Assembly (NCBI RefSeq): GCF_002015085.1
Contig: NZ_MUXW01000003.1
Coordinates: 1 to 64,000, forward strand
Source of the DNA: Glaesserella parasuis
Lineage (GTDB): Bacteria > Pseudomonadota > Gammaproteobacteria > Enterobacterales > Pasteurellaceae
Direction: 5' to 3'
Length of the DNA: 64,000 nucleotides
The position numbers and the translations under genes were made by a program. Shown here in pieces: positions 35,334 through 43,714 of this stretch (position 1 is its first letter; each line of letters starts with the position of its first letter). The notes under the pieces are model-generated. The model saw only the letters and a program-made list of their open reading frames with translations, searched no databases and was not told where the DNA came from.

Positions 35334-35417
35334 TCACTTTTTAGCAATAAATTTGTCTATTACACCTGCAATAAACCATAAGCACCTGAGTCGTTAAGTA
35401 TTTAATAGATTTTGCAA

Positions 35418-36389
35418 CTAGTAAGGCAAAAAAGATAATGCTTGTTCAACCACTTCTACACCCGCCCCTTGTTTGCACGCATTTTCACTTAAATGCCTAC
35501 GCCATTGTCTTGCTCCCTTGCAGTTTTGGAATGCACCAAGAATATGGCGGATAATGTGATTGAGATAAACGCCTTGTGAAAGTTGCTGTTCAATATAAGG
35601 TAGCATTTTTTCAACGGCTTGTTTTGGTGTAACAATCTCGGCGTTTGGATCAAACAGCTCTCGATCAATATAACCAAGCAAGGACGGATTTTGATAGGCT
35701 TCACGCCCGACCATCACGCCATCAACAAATTGCAAGTGATGTTTGATCTCTTCAATCGTTTTAATCCCGCCGTTAATGCTCATTTTAAGATGTGGAAAAT
35801 CCCGCTTGAGTTGATAAACTCGTTCATAATCAAGCGGTGGGATTTCACGATTTTCTTTCGGACTTAGACCTGACAGCCACGCTTTACGCGCGTGGACAAT
35901 AAAATCGTTACAATAAGGCTGAATTTTCTCAATAAAATCACATAAAAATTCATAGCTATCCAGATCGTCAATGCCGATACGATGTTTAACGGTAACAGGA
36001 ATACTCACTTCGTTCTTCATCGCTTCTACACATCGAGCAACTAAATCCGCTTTTCCCATTAAACAAGCACCAAACATACCATTTTGAACACGATCTGACG
36101 GACACCCGACATTCAGATTGATTTCCGCATAGCCCCGTTCTTCGACTAATTTTGCACATTTCGCTAACTGTTCAGGATCGCTTCCCCCTAATTGTAACGC
36201 CACAGGGTTTTCTGTGGGATCGTAAGCAAGCAGATCATATTTTGCGTGCAAAATTGCGGGTGCGGTAATCATCTCACTATAAAGTAGGCTATGTTGAGTA
36301 AATTGACGGTGAAAATAGCGACAGTGGCGAGTTGTCCAATCGAGCATTGGTGCAACGGAAAAACGCCCGCGATAGTAAGGTTCTTGCAT
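35418..36389 (-). CDS. dusA: tRNA-dihydrouridine(20/20a) synthase DusA
   Basis: DusA is a flavoenzyme that reduces U20/U20a in the tRNA D-loop. The 323-residue TIM barrel starts RFSVAPMLDWTTRHCR (FMN binding). It has the catalytic cysteine region INLNVGCPSDRVQNGMFGACLM near residue 92, TVKHRIGIDD and FIVHARKAWL mid-protein, and GVMVGREAYQNP toward the end. DWTTRHCR and DRVQNGMFG mark the DusA subgroup rather than DusB or DusC. It is transcribed alone toward the IS at 35366. Confidence 0.95.
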   Translation of the reverse strand: MQEPYYRGRFSVAPMLDWTTRHCRYFHRQFTQHSLLYSEMITAPAILHAKYDLLAYDPTENPVALQLGGSDPEQLAKCAKLVEERGYAEINLNVGCPSDRVQNGMFGACLMGKADLVARCVEAMKNEVSIPVTVKHRIGIDDLDSYEFLCDFIEKIQPYCNDFIVHARKAWLSGLSPKENREIPPLDYERVYQLKRDFPHLKMSINGGIKTIEEIKHHLQFVDGVMVGREAYQNPSLLGYIDRELFDPNAEIVTPKQAVEKMLPYIEQQLSQGVYLNHIIRHILGAFQNCKGARQWRRHLSENACKQGAGVEVVEQALSFLPY

Positions 36390-36503
36390 TGATAAAATCC
36401 AAATAATGTATAAAACGAAGAATCTATTGTCATTGATAACAATAGATTCTTATAAAGTTTCCATTATGCCATAAAATTGAGTTTAAGATGAGAACTACGC
36501 GAT

Positions 36504-37367
36504 CTACCCCAACTTCTTCGCCAACATTGTCACAAAACGTAGCTGAATACGATTGCCGTGTTCATCGGTTTTATGTAAATGCCCCAAATCTTCATTGTAT
36601 TTAACAAGTTCCCAGCCTTGATAATACTGCTTCAGTTCATTTTCTTGGAATGTAAATGAAAAAGGCATTGGACAAGGGAAATCCTGCGTGTTCATTGCAC
36701 AGACAATAAGATTATATCCCCCGACTTTGGTATTTTTTTGCATATTTTCGATAATTGCAGAGATACGATGACGATTTAGGAACATCATTACGACAGTGGA
36801 AACAATAAAGTCAAATTCACCTTGTATATTAGCTTGGTTGATGTCGTAAATACCTGTTTGGATATGTTGAGCATTTTCTTTTTCGATGATTGAATTGAGG
36901 AAATGGATACTTTCTTCATTCTGATCAACTGCGGTTACATCAAACCCTTTTAAGTTAAGATAGAGTGCATTTCGTCCTCTTCCACAGCCAAGGTCTAGTA
37001 CTTTTCCAGTCGAAAGATAATTCATCGCATTTAATACTTCAGAATGTGTTGCGGTGAGATTATATTTTTTAGCGAAATAATCTTCGGGTGTACAATAAAA
37101 AGCGAGTTGGCAAGCTAGATCTTCGCTTAGTGGCTCAACTTTATGCCAAATTTGTGGCTCCACAAAAGGTGGTTGGTTTTGCTCATCGAAAATCATTTCT
37201 TTAACAATTTCACCTTCTTCGGTTAATTCATAGTATTTCAATGATCCTTTCAAGATCGTTAATTTTGCCCAAGTCCCTACTTTAGTATTATGTTTCTCTT
37301 GAAACATCTGTGGTAGGTTTTCTTTATTCCAAACTGGCATCTGTTTATAGCAAATTAAGTTGTCCAT
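36504..37367 (-). CDS. tehB: SAM-dependent methyltransferase TehB (tellurite resistance)
   Basis: TehB methylates tellurite and related oxyanions in detoxification. The 287 residues comprise an N-terminal DUF1971-like cupin part (about 1-95, MPVWNKENLPQMFQEKHNTKVGTWAKL), present in the H. influenzae protein, and a class I methyltransferase domain with the SAM motif VLDLGCGRGRNALYL near 123. The start is the ATG at 37367, preceded by TTGGAG. The longer frame from 37379 uses the TTG of that ribosome-binding site. No tehA is adjacent. Confidence 0.9.
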   Translation of the reverse strand: MDNLICYKQMPVWNKENLPQMFQEKHNTKVGTWAKLTILKGSLKYYELTEEGEIVKEMIFDEQNQPPFVEPQIWHKVEPLSEDLACQLAFYCTPEDYFAKKYNLTATHSEVLNAMNYLSTGKVLDLGCGRGRNALYLNLKGFDVTAVDQNEESIHFLNSIIEKENAQHIQTGIYDINQANIQGEFDFIVSTVVMMFLNRHRISAIIENMQKNTKVGGYNLIVCAMNTQDFPCPMPFSFTFQENELKQYYQGWELVKYNEDLGHLHKTDEHGNRIQLRFVTMLAKKLG

Positions 37368-37425
37368 ATTTTTCTCCAAAGTTGCACTACGTTGGAGATG
37401 TTATGCTTTTTTTTACTAAAGGCAA

Positions 37426-37456
37426 CAAAAAACCGACTATTTTAGTCGGTCTTTAT
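37426..37456. terminator. Bidirectional terminator between the zinc exporter remnant and tehB
   Basis: ACCGACTA pairs with TAGTCGGT, with an A-run before and T-rich sequence after, so it reads as a terminator in both directions. It lies 25 bases after the stop of the exporter remnant on the minus strand. Confidence 0.75.
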
Positions 37457-37481
37457 TAACTATTTGATTAATATCAAATAG

Positions 37482-37785
37482 TTAATGATGGTGGGTGCAC
37501 TCTGTTTTTCCGTGCTGTTCAAAATAAACGGCTAAATCATTTTGCAATGTGGCGTGAATATCCATTTTGTGAAAACGTTTTGCAAGGTTATGCAAAAAGT
37601 GATAATAAGAGCGATAAACTATCGCTTGCCATATGCCCGGCATCAGCAAGTAAGGCAAGGCTATTAAAGAAATAGCCAGAGATTGCTTCAACAACCATAA
37701 AAGTCGTTATAATAGCTAAACTAATCAATAGGATAGGCTTATTTTGTGGGGCGTGCGTCTCCATATAAGAATGTGAATGGGACAT
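37482..37785 (-). pseudogene. Cation diffusion facilitator (zinc exporter) with large internal deletion
   Basis: The first 65 codons read a histidine-rich start (MSHSHSYMETH) and two membrane helices with the family metal site LALLADAGHMASDSLSL. The frame then stops at a TAA inside LFA. About 40 codons of the cytoplasmic C-terminal domain follow in another frame (KRFHKMDIHATLQNDL, ending CTHHH). Roughly 200 residues, helices 3-6, are missing compared with ZitB/CzcD proteins of about 300 residues. This is a deletion remnant and not an assembly of separate genes. Two uptake-signal-free junction bases cannot be resolved by eye. Confidence 0.8.
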
Positions 37786-37817
37786 AGGTTTTAACTTCGA
37801 ATAATAGAAATATCAAA

Positions 37818-38789
37818 ATGCAACAATTTATTCAAATAGCTAATCAGTATGGAAAAATGCGTTTGCCTTTTTTCTTTTTAATTGATTTTGAAAAACAGAA
37901 ACCATTAATTTATCCTTTATCTGAAATAGAAGATAAAGGGCTTTATTTTGATTTTAATGGACAACAAAAGTTTATTCAATCATTAAAAACAAATGAAAAT
38001 TTTGAGTTAGAGATTATTCCACCTAATTATACACAATATAAAAAAGCCTTTGATTTTGTTCAACAACAGATCCAAATTGGGAATAGTTATCTTTTAAACT
38101 TAACTCAGCAAACTAAAATTAAAACAAATTATCATTTAGCACAAATTTTTCAGCAAAGCAAAGCTAAATACAAATTGTTATTAGATGAGAATTTTGTCTG
38201 TTTTTCCCCTGAGTGTTTTATTCGTATAAAAGAGAATAAAATCTATTCTTATCCTATGAAAGGCACAATAAATGCAAATGAAGAAGATGCAGTAAATAAA
38301 TTATTAAATTCAGAAAAAGAGTTTACCGAACATAATACTATTGTTGATTTAATTCGAAATGATTTAGCTTTAGTATCAAAATATATTCAGGTTACGAAAT
38401 ACCGTTATGTTGAAAAAGTAGTAACACATCGTGGAGCGATTTATCAGACGAGTTCTGAAATTTGTGGGGAGCTCGATGAAAATTGGCAAGAAAATATTGG
38501 TACAATGTTGGATAAACTCTTGCCAGCAGGCTCAATTAGTGGAGCACCGAAAGTGAAAACCGTTGAAATTATTCAGCAGGCAGAACAACAAGAACGTGGC
38601 TATTATACAGGTATTTTCGGTTATTTTGATGGTGAAAATGTAGAGAGTGCAGTGGCTATTCGTTATATTGAAAAACAAGGGGACAAATATTATTTTCGTA
38701 GCGGTGGCGGAATTACTGCATTAAGTCAGCTAGATGATGAATATAATGAAATTTTAGAGAAGGTTTATGTGCCAATATCCACTCTTTGA
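37818..38789 (+). CDS. pabB: Aminodeoxychorismate synthase component I (PabB)
   Basis: PabB converts chorismate plus ammonia from PabA to 4-amino-4-deoxychorismate for folate synthesis. The 323 residues lack the long N-terminal region of the 450-residue enteric form and represent the compact chorismate-binding domain. Visible are QIQIGNSYLLNLTQQT near 90, YPMKGTI near 150 (the nucleophile or Lys region), IVDLIRNDLALVS near 175, the LLPAGSISGAPKVKTVEII block near 235 and the C-terminal FRSGGGI. It overlaps the following lyase gene by 23 bases. PabA is encoded 15 kb away at 54026. Confidence 0.9.
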   Translation: MQQFIQIANQYGKMRLPFFFLIDFEKQKPLIYPLSEIEDKGLYFDFNGQQKFIQSLKTNENFELEIIPPNYTQYKKAFDFVQQQIQIGNSYLLNLTQQTKIKTNYHLAQIFQQSKAKYKLLLDENFVCFSPECFIRIKENKIYSYPMKGTINANEEDAVNKLLNSEKEFTEHNTIVDLIRNDLALVSKYIQVTKYRYVEKVVTHRGAIYQTSSEICGELDENWQENIGTMLDKLLPAGSISGAPKVKTVEIIQQAEQQERGYYTGIFGYFDGENVESAVAIRYIEKQGDKYYFRSGGGITALSQLDDEYNEILEKVYVPISTL

Positions 38790-39372
38790 AACAATTGCGA
38801 TTATTGATGGTAAAGTGCAGAATATTTTTTATCATCAACAACGAATGAATAATGCTTTTAGATATTATTTTAAACAAGAGAATAATTTTGCACTTTCGGA
38901 GATTATTAATATCCCTGAAGAATATCAAAAGGGATTAGTACGTTGTCGTATTGATTATAATACAAAAGAATATCAAGTTCAGTTTTTCCATTATGTACCT
39001 AAAAAAATAAAAACCTTTCAATGCGTTTATGTAGAGAATTTTGATTATCAATTCAAATATACTGACCGACTTGAATTAGAACAATTAAAACAGACCGCTT
39101 GTGATGAAATTATTCTTGTTAATAATGGTTTTATTAGTGATTGTTCTATTGGCAATTTACTTTTTTTAAAACAAGGAAAATGGTATAGCCCAAATCATTA
39201 TTTATTAAAAGGCACACAACTGAGCCATTTATTAGACGAGCAAAAAATTAGCTTAGTTGATATACCTGTGGAAGCACTTTTTGATTATGATCAGATAATG
39301 GTGATCAATGCCTTAAATCCTTTCGATCTGCAAAGAGCAGTTTCAATCACAAGCGGTCACATCTTGCGGTAA
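38767..39372 (+). CDS. pabC: Aminotransferase class IV, probable 4-amino-4-deoxychorismate lyase
   Basis: This PLP enzyme would release pyruvate from aminodeoxychorismate to give p-aminobenzoate. The 201 residues are short for PabC (about 270). The first part reads LFETIAIIDGKVQNIFYHQQRM. The likely PLP lysine is in QFKYTDRLEL near 97. NNGFISDCSIGNLLFLKQGKW near 120-140 corresponds to the family block E-x-T-x-x-N-I-F. Overlap with pabB supports the PabC role. The small size leaves open a PabC-like protein of altered activity. An uptake signal (ACAAGCGGTC) lies in its last codons. Confidence 0.8.
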   Translation: MCQYPLFETIAIIDGKVQNIFYHQQRMNNAFRYYFKQENNFALSEIINIPEEYQKGLVRCRIDYNTKEYQVQFFHYVPKKIKTFQCVYVENFDYQFKYTDRLELEQLKQTACDEIILVNNGFISDCSIGNLLFLKQGKWYSPNHYLLKGTQLSHLLDEQKISLVDIPVEALFDYDQIMVINALNPFDLQRAVSITSGHILR

Positions 39373-39416
39373 TTTGGCAAAATTTGTGACATAGATCGAA
39401 AAACTGAAAAAAATAG

Positions 39417-39444
39417 TTGAAACTGTATGGTTAAACAGTATAAT
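39417..39444 (+). promoter_or_regulatory. recA promoter with LexA (SOS) box
   Basis: AACTGTATGGTTAAACAGTA at 39421-39440 has CTG-N10-CAG, the gammaproteobacterial LexA box. It sits between a TTGAAA at 39417-39422 and a TATAAT at 39439-39444, spaced by 16 bases, so LexA would cover the whole promoter. The site is 61-84 bases before the recA start. Confidence 0.9.
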
Positions 39445-39504
39445 AATTTACAGTTTTATGGCAATGCGATTGCCCTATCCAAACAATGAACAAAGGAAAG
39501 CATT

Positions 39505-40623
39505 ATGGCTGAGAATAAGAAATCTTCAAAAAACAATACCGTCGTTAAACAAGTTGAACCAGAACAGAAAAAACAAGCATTGGAAGCGGCACTTGCTCAA
39601 ATTGAAAAACAATTTGGTAAAGGCTCTATTATGAAATTGGGGCAGACTGAACAATTAGATATTGAGTCTGTTTCAACGGGATCATTAGGACTAGACCTTG
39701 CTCTTGGTATTGGTGGCTTGCCAATGGGACGTATTGTTGAAATCTATGGGCCAGAATCATCAGGTAAAACAACCTTAACACTTTCTTTAATTGCCCAAGC
39801 TCAAAAAGGCAATAAAACCTGTGCATTTATTGATGCGGAACACGCATTAGATCCTGTCTATGCTCGCAATTTAGGGGTAAATACCGATGAATTACTAATT
39901 TCTCAGCCAGATAACGGCGAACAAGCTCTTGAAATCTGTGATGCGTTAGTGCGTTCAGGGGCAGTTGATGTCATTATTGTGGACTCTGTCGCTGCACTCA
40001 CGCCAAAAGCTGAAATTGAAGGGGATATGGGTGACTCGCATATGGGCTTACAAGCACGTTTAATGTCACAAGCGTTGCGTAAACTTACTGCGAACATCAA
40101 AAATACCAACTGTTTAGTTGTATTTATCAACCAAATCCGTATGAAAATTGGTGTAATGTTTGGTAATCCAGAAACCACCACAGGCGGTAATGCACTGAAA
40201 TTCTATGCCTCTGTTCGTTTAGATATTCGTCGTTGTGGTGTAGTCAAAGATGGCGATGAAATTATTGGTAGTGAAACAAAAGTAAAAGTAGTAAAAAACA
40301 AAGTTGCACCGCCATTCCGTGAAGTACAATTTGATATTATGTACGGCGAAGGGATTTCTCGTATGAATGAGCTACTGATTTTAGCTGAAGCAAATGGCTT
40401 TATTAAGAAATCAGGTGCTTGGTTCTCTTACGACGGAACGAAAATTGGACAAGGTAAAAATAATGCAGTGAAATGGTTAAAAGAGAACCCTGAAATTGCA
40501 GATAAACTTGAACAAGAGATCCGAAATACATTGGCGTCAAACCCAAATAGCGTATTAAAAGCGACGGCAAGCGACAGCAATGATGAAAGCGATGTCGAAG
40601 AGTTTAGCGAAGAAGAACTATAA
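39505..40623 (+). CDS. recA: Recombinase RecA
   Basis: RecA forms filaments on single-stranded DNA, drives strand exchange and triggers LexA cleavage. The 372 residues include the N-terminal helix domain, Walker A GPESSGKTTLTL near 80, Walker B VDVIIVDSVAALTPKAEIEGD near 155, the L2-loop region NQIRMKIGVMFGNPETTTGG near 215, and an acidic tail (DSNDESDVEEFSEEEL). It starts 17 residues later than usual relative to the core because of an extended, charged N-terminus (MAENKKSSKNNTVVK). Confidence 0.98.
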   Translation: MAENKKSSKNNTVVKQVEPEQKKQALEAALAQIEKQFGKGSIMKLGQTEQLDIESVSTGSLGLDLALGIGGLPMGRIVEIYGPESSGKTTLTLSLIAQAQKGNKTCAFIDAEHALDPVYARNLGVNTDELLISQPDNGEQALEICDALVRSGAVDVIIVDSVAALTPKAEIEGDMGDSHMGLQARLMSQALRKLTANIKNTNCLVVFINQIRMKIGVMFGNPETTTGGNALKFYASVRLDIRRCGVVKDGDEIIGSETKVKVVKNKVAPPFREVQFDIMYGEGISRMNELLILAEANGFIKKSGAWFSYDGTKIGQGKNNAVKWLKENPEIADKLEQEIRNTLASNPNSVLKATASDSNDESDVEEFSEEEL

Positions 40624-40629
40624 TAACTT

Positions 40630-40660
40630 AATGCGGTTTGTGAGAACCGCATTTTTATTT
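40630..40660 (+). terminator. Terminator between recA and recX
   Basis: AATGCGGTT, a 6-base loop and AACCGCATT form a perfect 9-bp stem followed by TTTATTTTA, 7 bases after the recA stop. Partial read-through would supply recX at a low level, as described for E. coli. Confidence 0.85.
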
Positions 40661-40675
40661 TACTGCGGTAAATAA

Positions 40676-41131
40676 ATGACACATAAATATTCTGCGAATA
40701 GCTATTTGCTTTATCTACTTTCTAAACGAGAATATAGCGAAGCTGAAATTCGCCACAAATTACAACTTAAAGAATATAATACACAAGAAATTGAGCAAGC
40801 CATTGAACAGGCTCAAGCGAATAAATGGCAAAGTGATGAACGTTTTGCCATCAGTTACGTTCGCTATCGTTCACAACAAGGCTATGGGCCACGCCGTCTA
40901 AAACAAGAGTTACAGCTCAAAGGTATAAAAGAGTGGGTAATTAGCCAAGCCATTGATGAAGCGGAAGTCGATTTTTTTGAACTTGCCGAACGGCTTTTTG
41001 AGAAAAAAAGACCATCACATTGGGATATAAAAGCGAAACAAAAAATGTGGCGATATATGGTGAGCCACGGTTTTTATAACGATCATTTTAGGCATTTATT
41101 GGATCTAGATTATGGTGACTACGATGAATAA
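40676..41131 (+). CDS. recX: Regulatory protein RecX
   Basis: RecX caps RecA filaments and limits recombinase activity. The 151 residues are all-helical with three RecX repeats: YLLYLLSKREYSEAEIRHKLQLKEY near the N-terminus, DERFAISYVRYRSQQGYGPRRLKQELQLKGI in the middle, and a C-terminal repeat ending WRYMVSHGFYNDHFRHLL. It lies 52 bases after recA and overlaps the next gene by a few codons. No promoter of its own is obvious. Confidence 0.93.
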   Translation: MTHKYSANSYLLYLLSKREYSEAEIRHKLQLKEYNTQEIEQAIEQAQANKWQSDERFAISYVRYRSQQGYGPRRLKQELQLKGIKEWVISQAIDEAEVDFFELAERLFEKKRPSHWDIKAKQKMWRYMVSHGFYNDHFRHLLDLDYGDYDE

Positions 41132-41429
41132 GATTACTTTTTTTAGTCGTTTTGAAGCAGACATTGTCAGTGGTAAAAAGACCATTACCATTCGTGATAA
41201 GTCAGAAAGCTATTTTCAAGCGGGCCAAGAGTTAAGTGTTTTTACAAATGAAACAGACCGCTTGTTTGCTCATATTCGTGTACTATCTGTTACCCCTATT
41301 CAGTTTGAACAGCTCAATGATACGCACGCTAAACAAGAAAATATGACACTTGCCGAACTAAAACAAGTAATCAAAGAGATTTACCCGAACCATAACGACT
41401 TTTTTGTGATTGAATTTGAGTTAATTTAG
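41124..41429 (+). CDS. yqfB: N4-acetylcytidine amidohydrolase (ASCH domain, YqfB)
   Basis: This small ASCH-fold enzyme hydrolyses N4-acetylcytidine and related compounds in E. coli. Its catalytic Lys, Thr and Glu can be matched here to SGKKTITIRDKSES near residue 20 and to QENMTLAELKQVI near 70. From the ATG at 41124 (MNKITFF) the protein has 101 residues, close to the 103 of YqfB. The in-frame ATG at 41112 would add four residues. It overlaps recX. It fits with the nucleoside scavenging genes elsewhere in the window, though it is not near them. Confidence 0.85.
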   Translation: MNKITFFSRFEADIVSGKKTITIRDKSESYFQAGQELSVFTNETDRLFAHIRVLSVTPIQFEQLNDTHAKQENMTLAELKQVIKEIYPNHNDFFVIEFELI

Positions 41430-41436
41430 TTTAAAA

Positions 41437-41967
41437 ATGAGCCTTTTTAAGTCCACGAAACAGACAGAATTATGTCCGCAATGCCATTCTCCATTACAAC
41501 TAAAACGGGGAAAGCAGGGGCTTTTTTTAGGCTGTAGTAGCTATCCGCAATGCGATTACCTCAAACCTATCCACCAAGCAAGCCATATCATCAAAACCCT
41601 TGATGAACAATGCCCTGAATGTCAATCGCCATTGCAATTAAAACAGGGGCATTTTGGTATGTTTATCGGTTGTAGCCAGTATCCAGACTGCCATTTTACG
41701 GTACACGAAGAAGCTGAAATCGAGGAAGAATTTGACTGCCCTGAATGCCAGAAACATAAATTAGTGGCACGAACAGGGCGTTCAGGTAAAACATTTTATG
41801 GCTGTTCAGGCTTTCCTGAGTGTAAATTTACCTTGCCAACCAAGCCCATAAAGCAACAATGTCCACAATGTTTAGGTGAATTAGCCACCATCAAAAAAGT
41901 GCGTGGAAAATCCTATTTTCTCTGTGCAAACAGAAAATGTCAGCATCTATTTAGTGAAAGCGAATAA
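41437..41967 (+). CDS. yrdD: Topoisomerase-type zinc-ribbon protein (YrdD family)
   Basis: The 176 residues consist of four C4 zinc ribbons of the topoisomerase I C-terminal type: CPQC...CSSYPQC near 13-40, CPEC...CSQYPDC near 60-88, CPEC...CSGFPEC near 103-130 and CPQC...CANRKC near 142-170. There is no catalytic topoisomerase domain. In enterics the homologue precedes tsaC-aroE, as here, and its function is not settled. It probably binds nucleic acid. It overlaps tsaC by one base. Confidence 0.88.
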   Translation: MSLFKSTKQTELCPQCHSPLQLKRGKQGLFLGCSSYPQCDYLKPIHQASHIIKTLDEQCPECQSPLQLKQGHFGMFIGCSQYPDCHFTVHEEAEIEEEFDCPECQKHKLVARTGRSGKTFYGCSGFPECKFTLPTKPIKQQCPQCLGELATIKKVRGKSYFLCANRKCQHLFSESE

Positions 41968-42521
41968 TGTATTCTTTTAATCAACTTATTGACAAACTTA
42001 AACAAAATCAAGTGATTGCCTATCCTACTGAAGCCGTTTTTGGATTAGGTTGCAATCCGCAAAGCGAGCAAGCGGTAAGATCTCTGCTTCAATTAAAAAA
42101 TCGTCCAGAAGAAAAAGGGCTGATTTTAATTGCCCATAATAAAAAACTGCTTCTACCCTACATTGATGATACACATTTGACAGAGGTGGAATGGCAACGT
42201 TTTGAAACGCTAGGCGAACAGGCAATTACTTGGATAATGCCAGCCAAAGCCACAGTTCCACGTTATCTGAAAGGGCAGTTTGACACCATTGCTGTGCGAT
42301 TATGCCAAGTGCCAGCCGTTGTCGAGCTTTGTACAGCGACGGGCTTTGCACTCACTTCTACGAGTGCAAATTTAACGACACTCCCACCTTGCCTAACTGC
42401 CGACGAAGTACGACAGCAATTTGGCAAATCGTTCCCAGTATTAGATCAAGCCACAGGCGGAAAGTCAAATCCGTCTGAAATCCGTGACATTTTTAGCCAA
42501 CATATTTTTCGACAAGGATAG
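41967..42521 (+). CDS. tsaC: L-threonylcarbamoyladenylate synthase TsaC
   Basis: TsaC makes threonylcarbamoyl-AMP from threonine, bicarbonate and ATP for the t6A37 modification of ANN-decoding tRNAs. The 184-residue YrdC-type domain shows AYPTEAVFGLGCNP near 17, KNRPEEKGLILIAHN near 45, the PARATVPRYLKG-like PAKATVPRYLKG near 92 and ALTSTSANL near 130. It is the short TsaC form, without the Sua5 C-terminal domain. It is coupled to yrdD and lies 3 bases before aroE. Confidence 0.95.
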   Translation: MYSFNQLIDKLKQNQVIAYPTEAVFGLGCNPQSEQAVRSLLQLKNRPEEKGLILIAHNKKLLLPYIDDTHLTEVEWQRFETLGEQAITWIMPAKATVPRYLKGQFDTIAVRLCQVPAVVELCTATGFALTSTSANLTTLPPCLTADEVRQQFGKSFPVLDQATGGKSNPSEIRDIFSQHIFRQG

Positions 42522-42524
42522 ACA

Positions 42525-43343
42525 ATGAACCAGTACGCAGTTTGGGGAAATCCGATTGCACAAAGCAAATCCCCAAGAATACATACACTTTTCGGGCAAC
42601 AAACGGGCAAAGCGATTTCTTACGTAGCGAAATTAGGCGATGAACAACAGTTTGAACAGCAACTCAAACAATTTTTTGCGGAAGGTGCTAAAGGTGCAAA
42701 TATCACAGCCCCTTTTAAAGAGAGAGCCTTTGCCCTTGCGGATATTTATAGCGAAAGTTGCTTACAAGCCGAAGCTTGTAATACGCTCAAGCGGTTAGAT
42801 GATGGGCGTTTATATGCGGACAATACCGATGGTGTTGGATTAGTATCCGATCTTGCCCGTTTAGGCTGGCTTAACCCACATCAACGCATACTGATTTTAG
42901 GGGCTGGTGGAGCAACCAAAGGCGCGCTTTATCCCTTATTACAAGCTCAACAGCAGATCACCATTTACAATCGAACGGCAGATAAAGCGGCCAGTTTAGC
43001 TGAAAAGTTTGCAAAGTTTGGGCAAATTCAATCCGCTTGTTTCGATGAACTTCCCGAACAGTCGTTCGATTTAATTATCAATGCGACATCGCTTGGATTG
43101 CAAGGCAAGTGCGTCGAATTGCCAGCACGATTACTTACACAAGCCAACATTTATGATATGCAATATGCTCCAAATATGCAGACCCCATTTCTTGAATACG
43201 CCCGTTCACAAGGGGCAACACAATACCAAGATGGTTTAGGAATGTTAGTTGGACAAGCGGCTTATGCGTTTCAGTTGTGGGAAGATGTATTACCAGATGT
43301 TGAACCTATATTAAAACAGATAAAACAAGAAATGGAATTTTAA
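42525..43343 (+). CDS. aroE: Shikimate dehydrogenase (NADP+)
   Basis: AroE reduces 3-dehydroshikimate to shikimate in the path to chorismate, which PabB uses. The 272 residues include the substrate site VWGNPIAQSKSPRIH near 4, NITAPFKERAF near 60 with the catalytic lysine, the DNTDG block near 102, the NADP-binding loop ILGAGGATKGALYPL near 124 followed by NRT, and the C-terminal DGLGMLVGQAAYAFQLW. It closes the yrdD-tsaC-aroE group. Confidence 0.97.
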   Translation: MNQYAVWGNPIAQSKSPRIHTLFGQQTGKAISYVAKLGDEQQFEQQLKQFFAEGAKGANITAPFKERAFALADIYSESCLQAEACNTLKRLDDGRLYADNTDGVGLVSDLARLGWLNPHQRILILGAGGATKGALYPLLQAQQQITIYNRTADKAASLAEKFAKFGQIQSACFDELPEQSFDLIINATSLGLQGKCVELPARLLTQANIYDMQYAPNMQTPFLEYARSQGATQYQDGLGMLVGQAAYAFQLWEDVLPDVEPILKQIKQEMEF

Positions 43344-43464
43344 AACGGCAATCGTTAACTTATTATAAAATCAGTCTTTTATAGAGATTATTGTTGTTTT
43401 TTCTGACAATTTGCCGAATCTCTAGTCAAACAAGCAGAAAAATTTACTTTTTTCAAAAAAGTAT

Positions 43465-43493
43465 TTGACGAGGTAGAGTGAAATCAGCATAAT
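43465..43493 (+). promoter_or_regulatory. Promoter of the tRNA cluster
   Basis: TTGACG at 43465-43470 and CATAAT at 43488-43493 are spaced by 17 bases. They are followed by a GC-rich discriminator (GCCCCGC), the pattern of growth-regulated stable RNA promoters. The first tRNA begins 33 bases further on. Confidence 0.7.
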
Positions 43494-43525
43494 ACGCCCC
43501 GCAAAGCCGATATGGTGACGCAAAT

Positions 43526-43602
43526 GGCTACATAGCTCAGCTGGTTAGAGCACAACACTCATAATGTTGGGGTCACAAGTTCGAATCTCGTTGTAGCCAC
43601 CA
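43526..43602 (+). tRNA. tRNA-Met (CAU)
   Basis: The 77-base cloverleaf has acceptor arms GGCTACA and TGTAGCC, a D-arm AGCTCAGCTGGTTAGAGC, an anticodon loop with CAT inside ACTCATAAT, a T-arm GTTCGAATC and an encoded CCA. Features match elongator methionine tRNA rather than initiator. I did not exclude an Ile-lysidine-type CAU tRNA. Confidence 0.9.
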
Positions 43603-43605
43603 TTT

Positions 43606-43690
43606 GCGGGACTGGCGAAATTGGTAGACGCACCAGATTTAGGTTCTGGCGCCGAGAGGTGTGTGGGTTCAAGTCCCTCGTCCCGCACCA
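43606..43690 (+). tRNA. tRNA-Leu (UAG)
   Basis: This is an 85-base class II tRNA with acceptor GCGGGAC/GTCCCGC, anticodon TAG in GATTTAGGT, a variable arm (GCGCCGAGAGGTGT region) and an encoded CCA. It begins 3 bases after the preceding tRNA, so both come from one transcript. Confidence 0.93.
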
Positions 43691-43714
43691 TTTTAAGCTT
43701 GCAAATAAAACGAC

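Larger units (their letters stand above)
34321..35366 (-). mobile_element. Full-length but decayed IS copy, about 1046 bp
   Basis: The ends read GGCATAGTAGACAAAATGG at 34321 and, on the opposite strand, GGTGTAATAGACAAATTT from 35366. They are imperfect inverted repeats. A further partial end (TATAGTAGATAAA) lies just outside at about 34308-34320. Inside are the transposase pseudogene on the minus strand and a hairpin (35305-35333) before its start. Copies or pieces of the same family occur at 1-366, 8854-9232, 48941-49051 and 63171-63287. No clear target-site duplication is seen. Confidence 0.8.
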
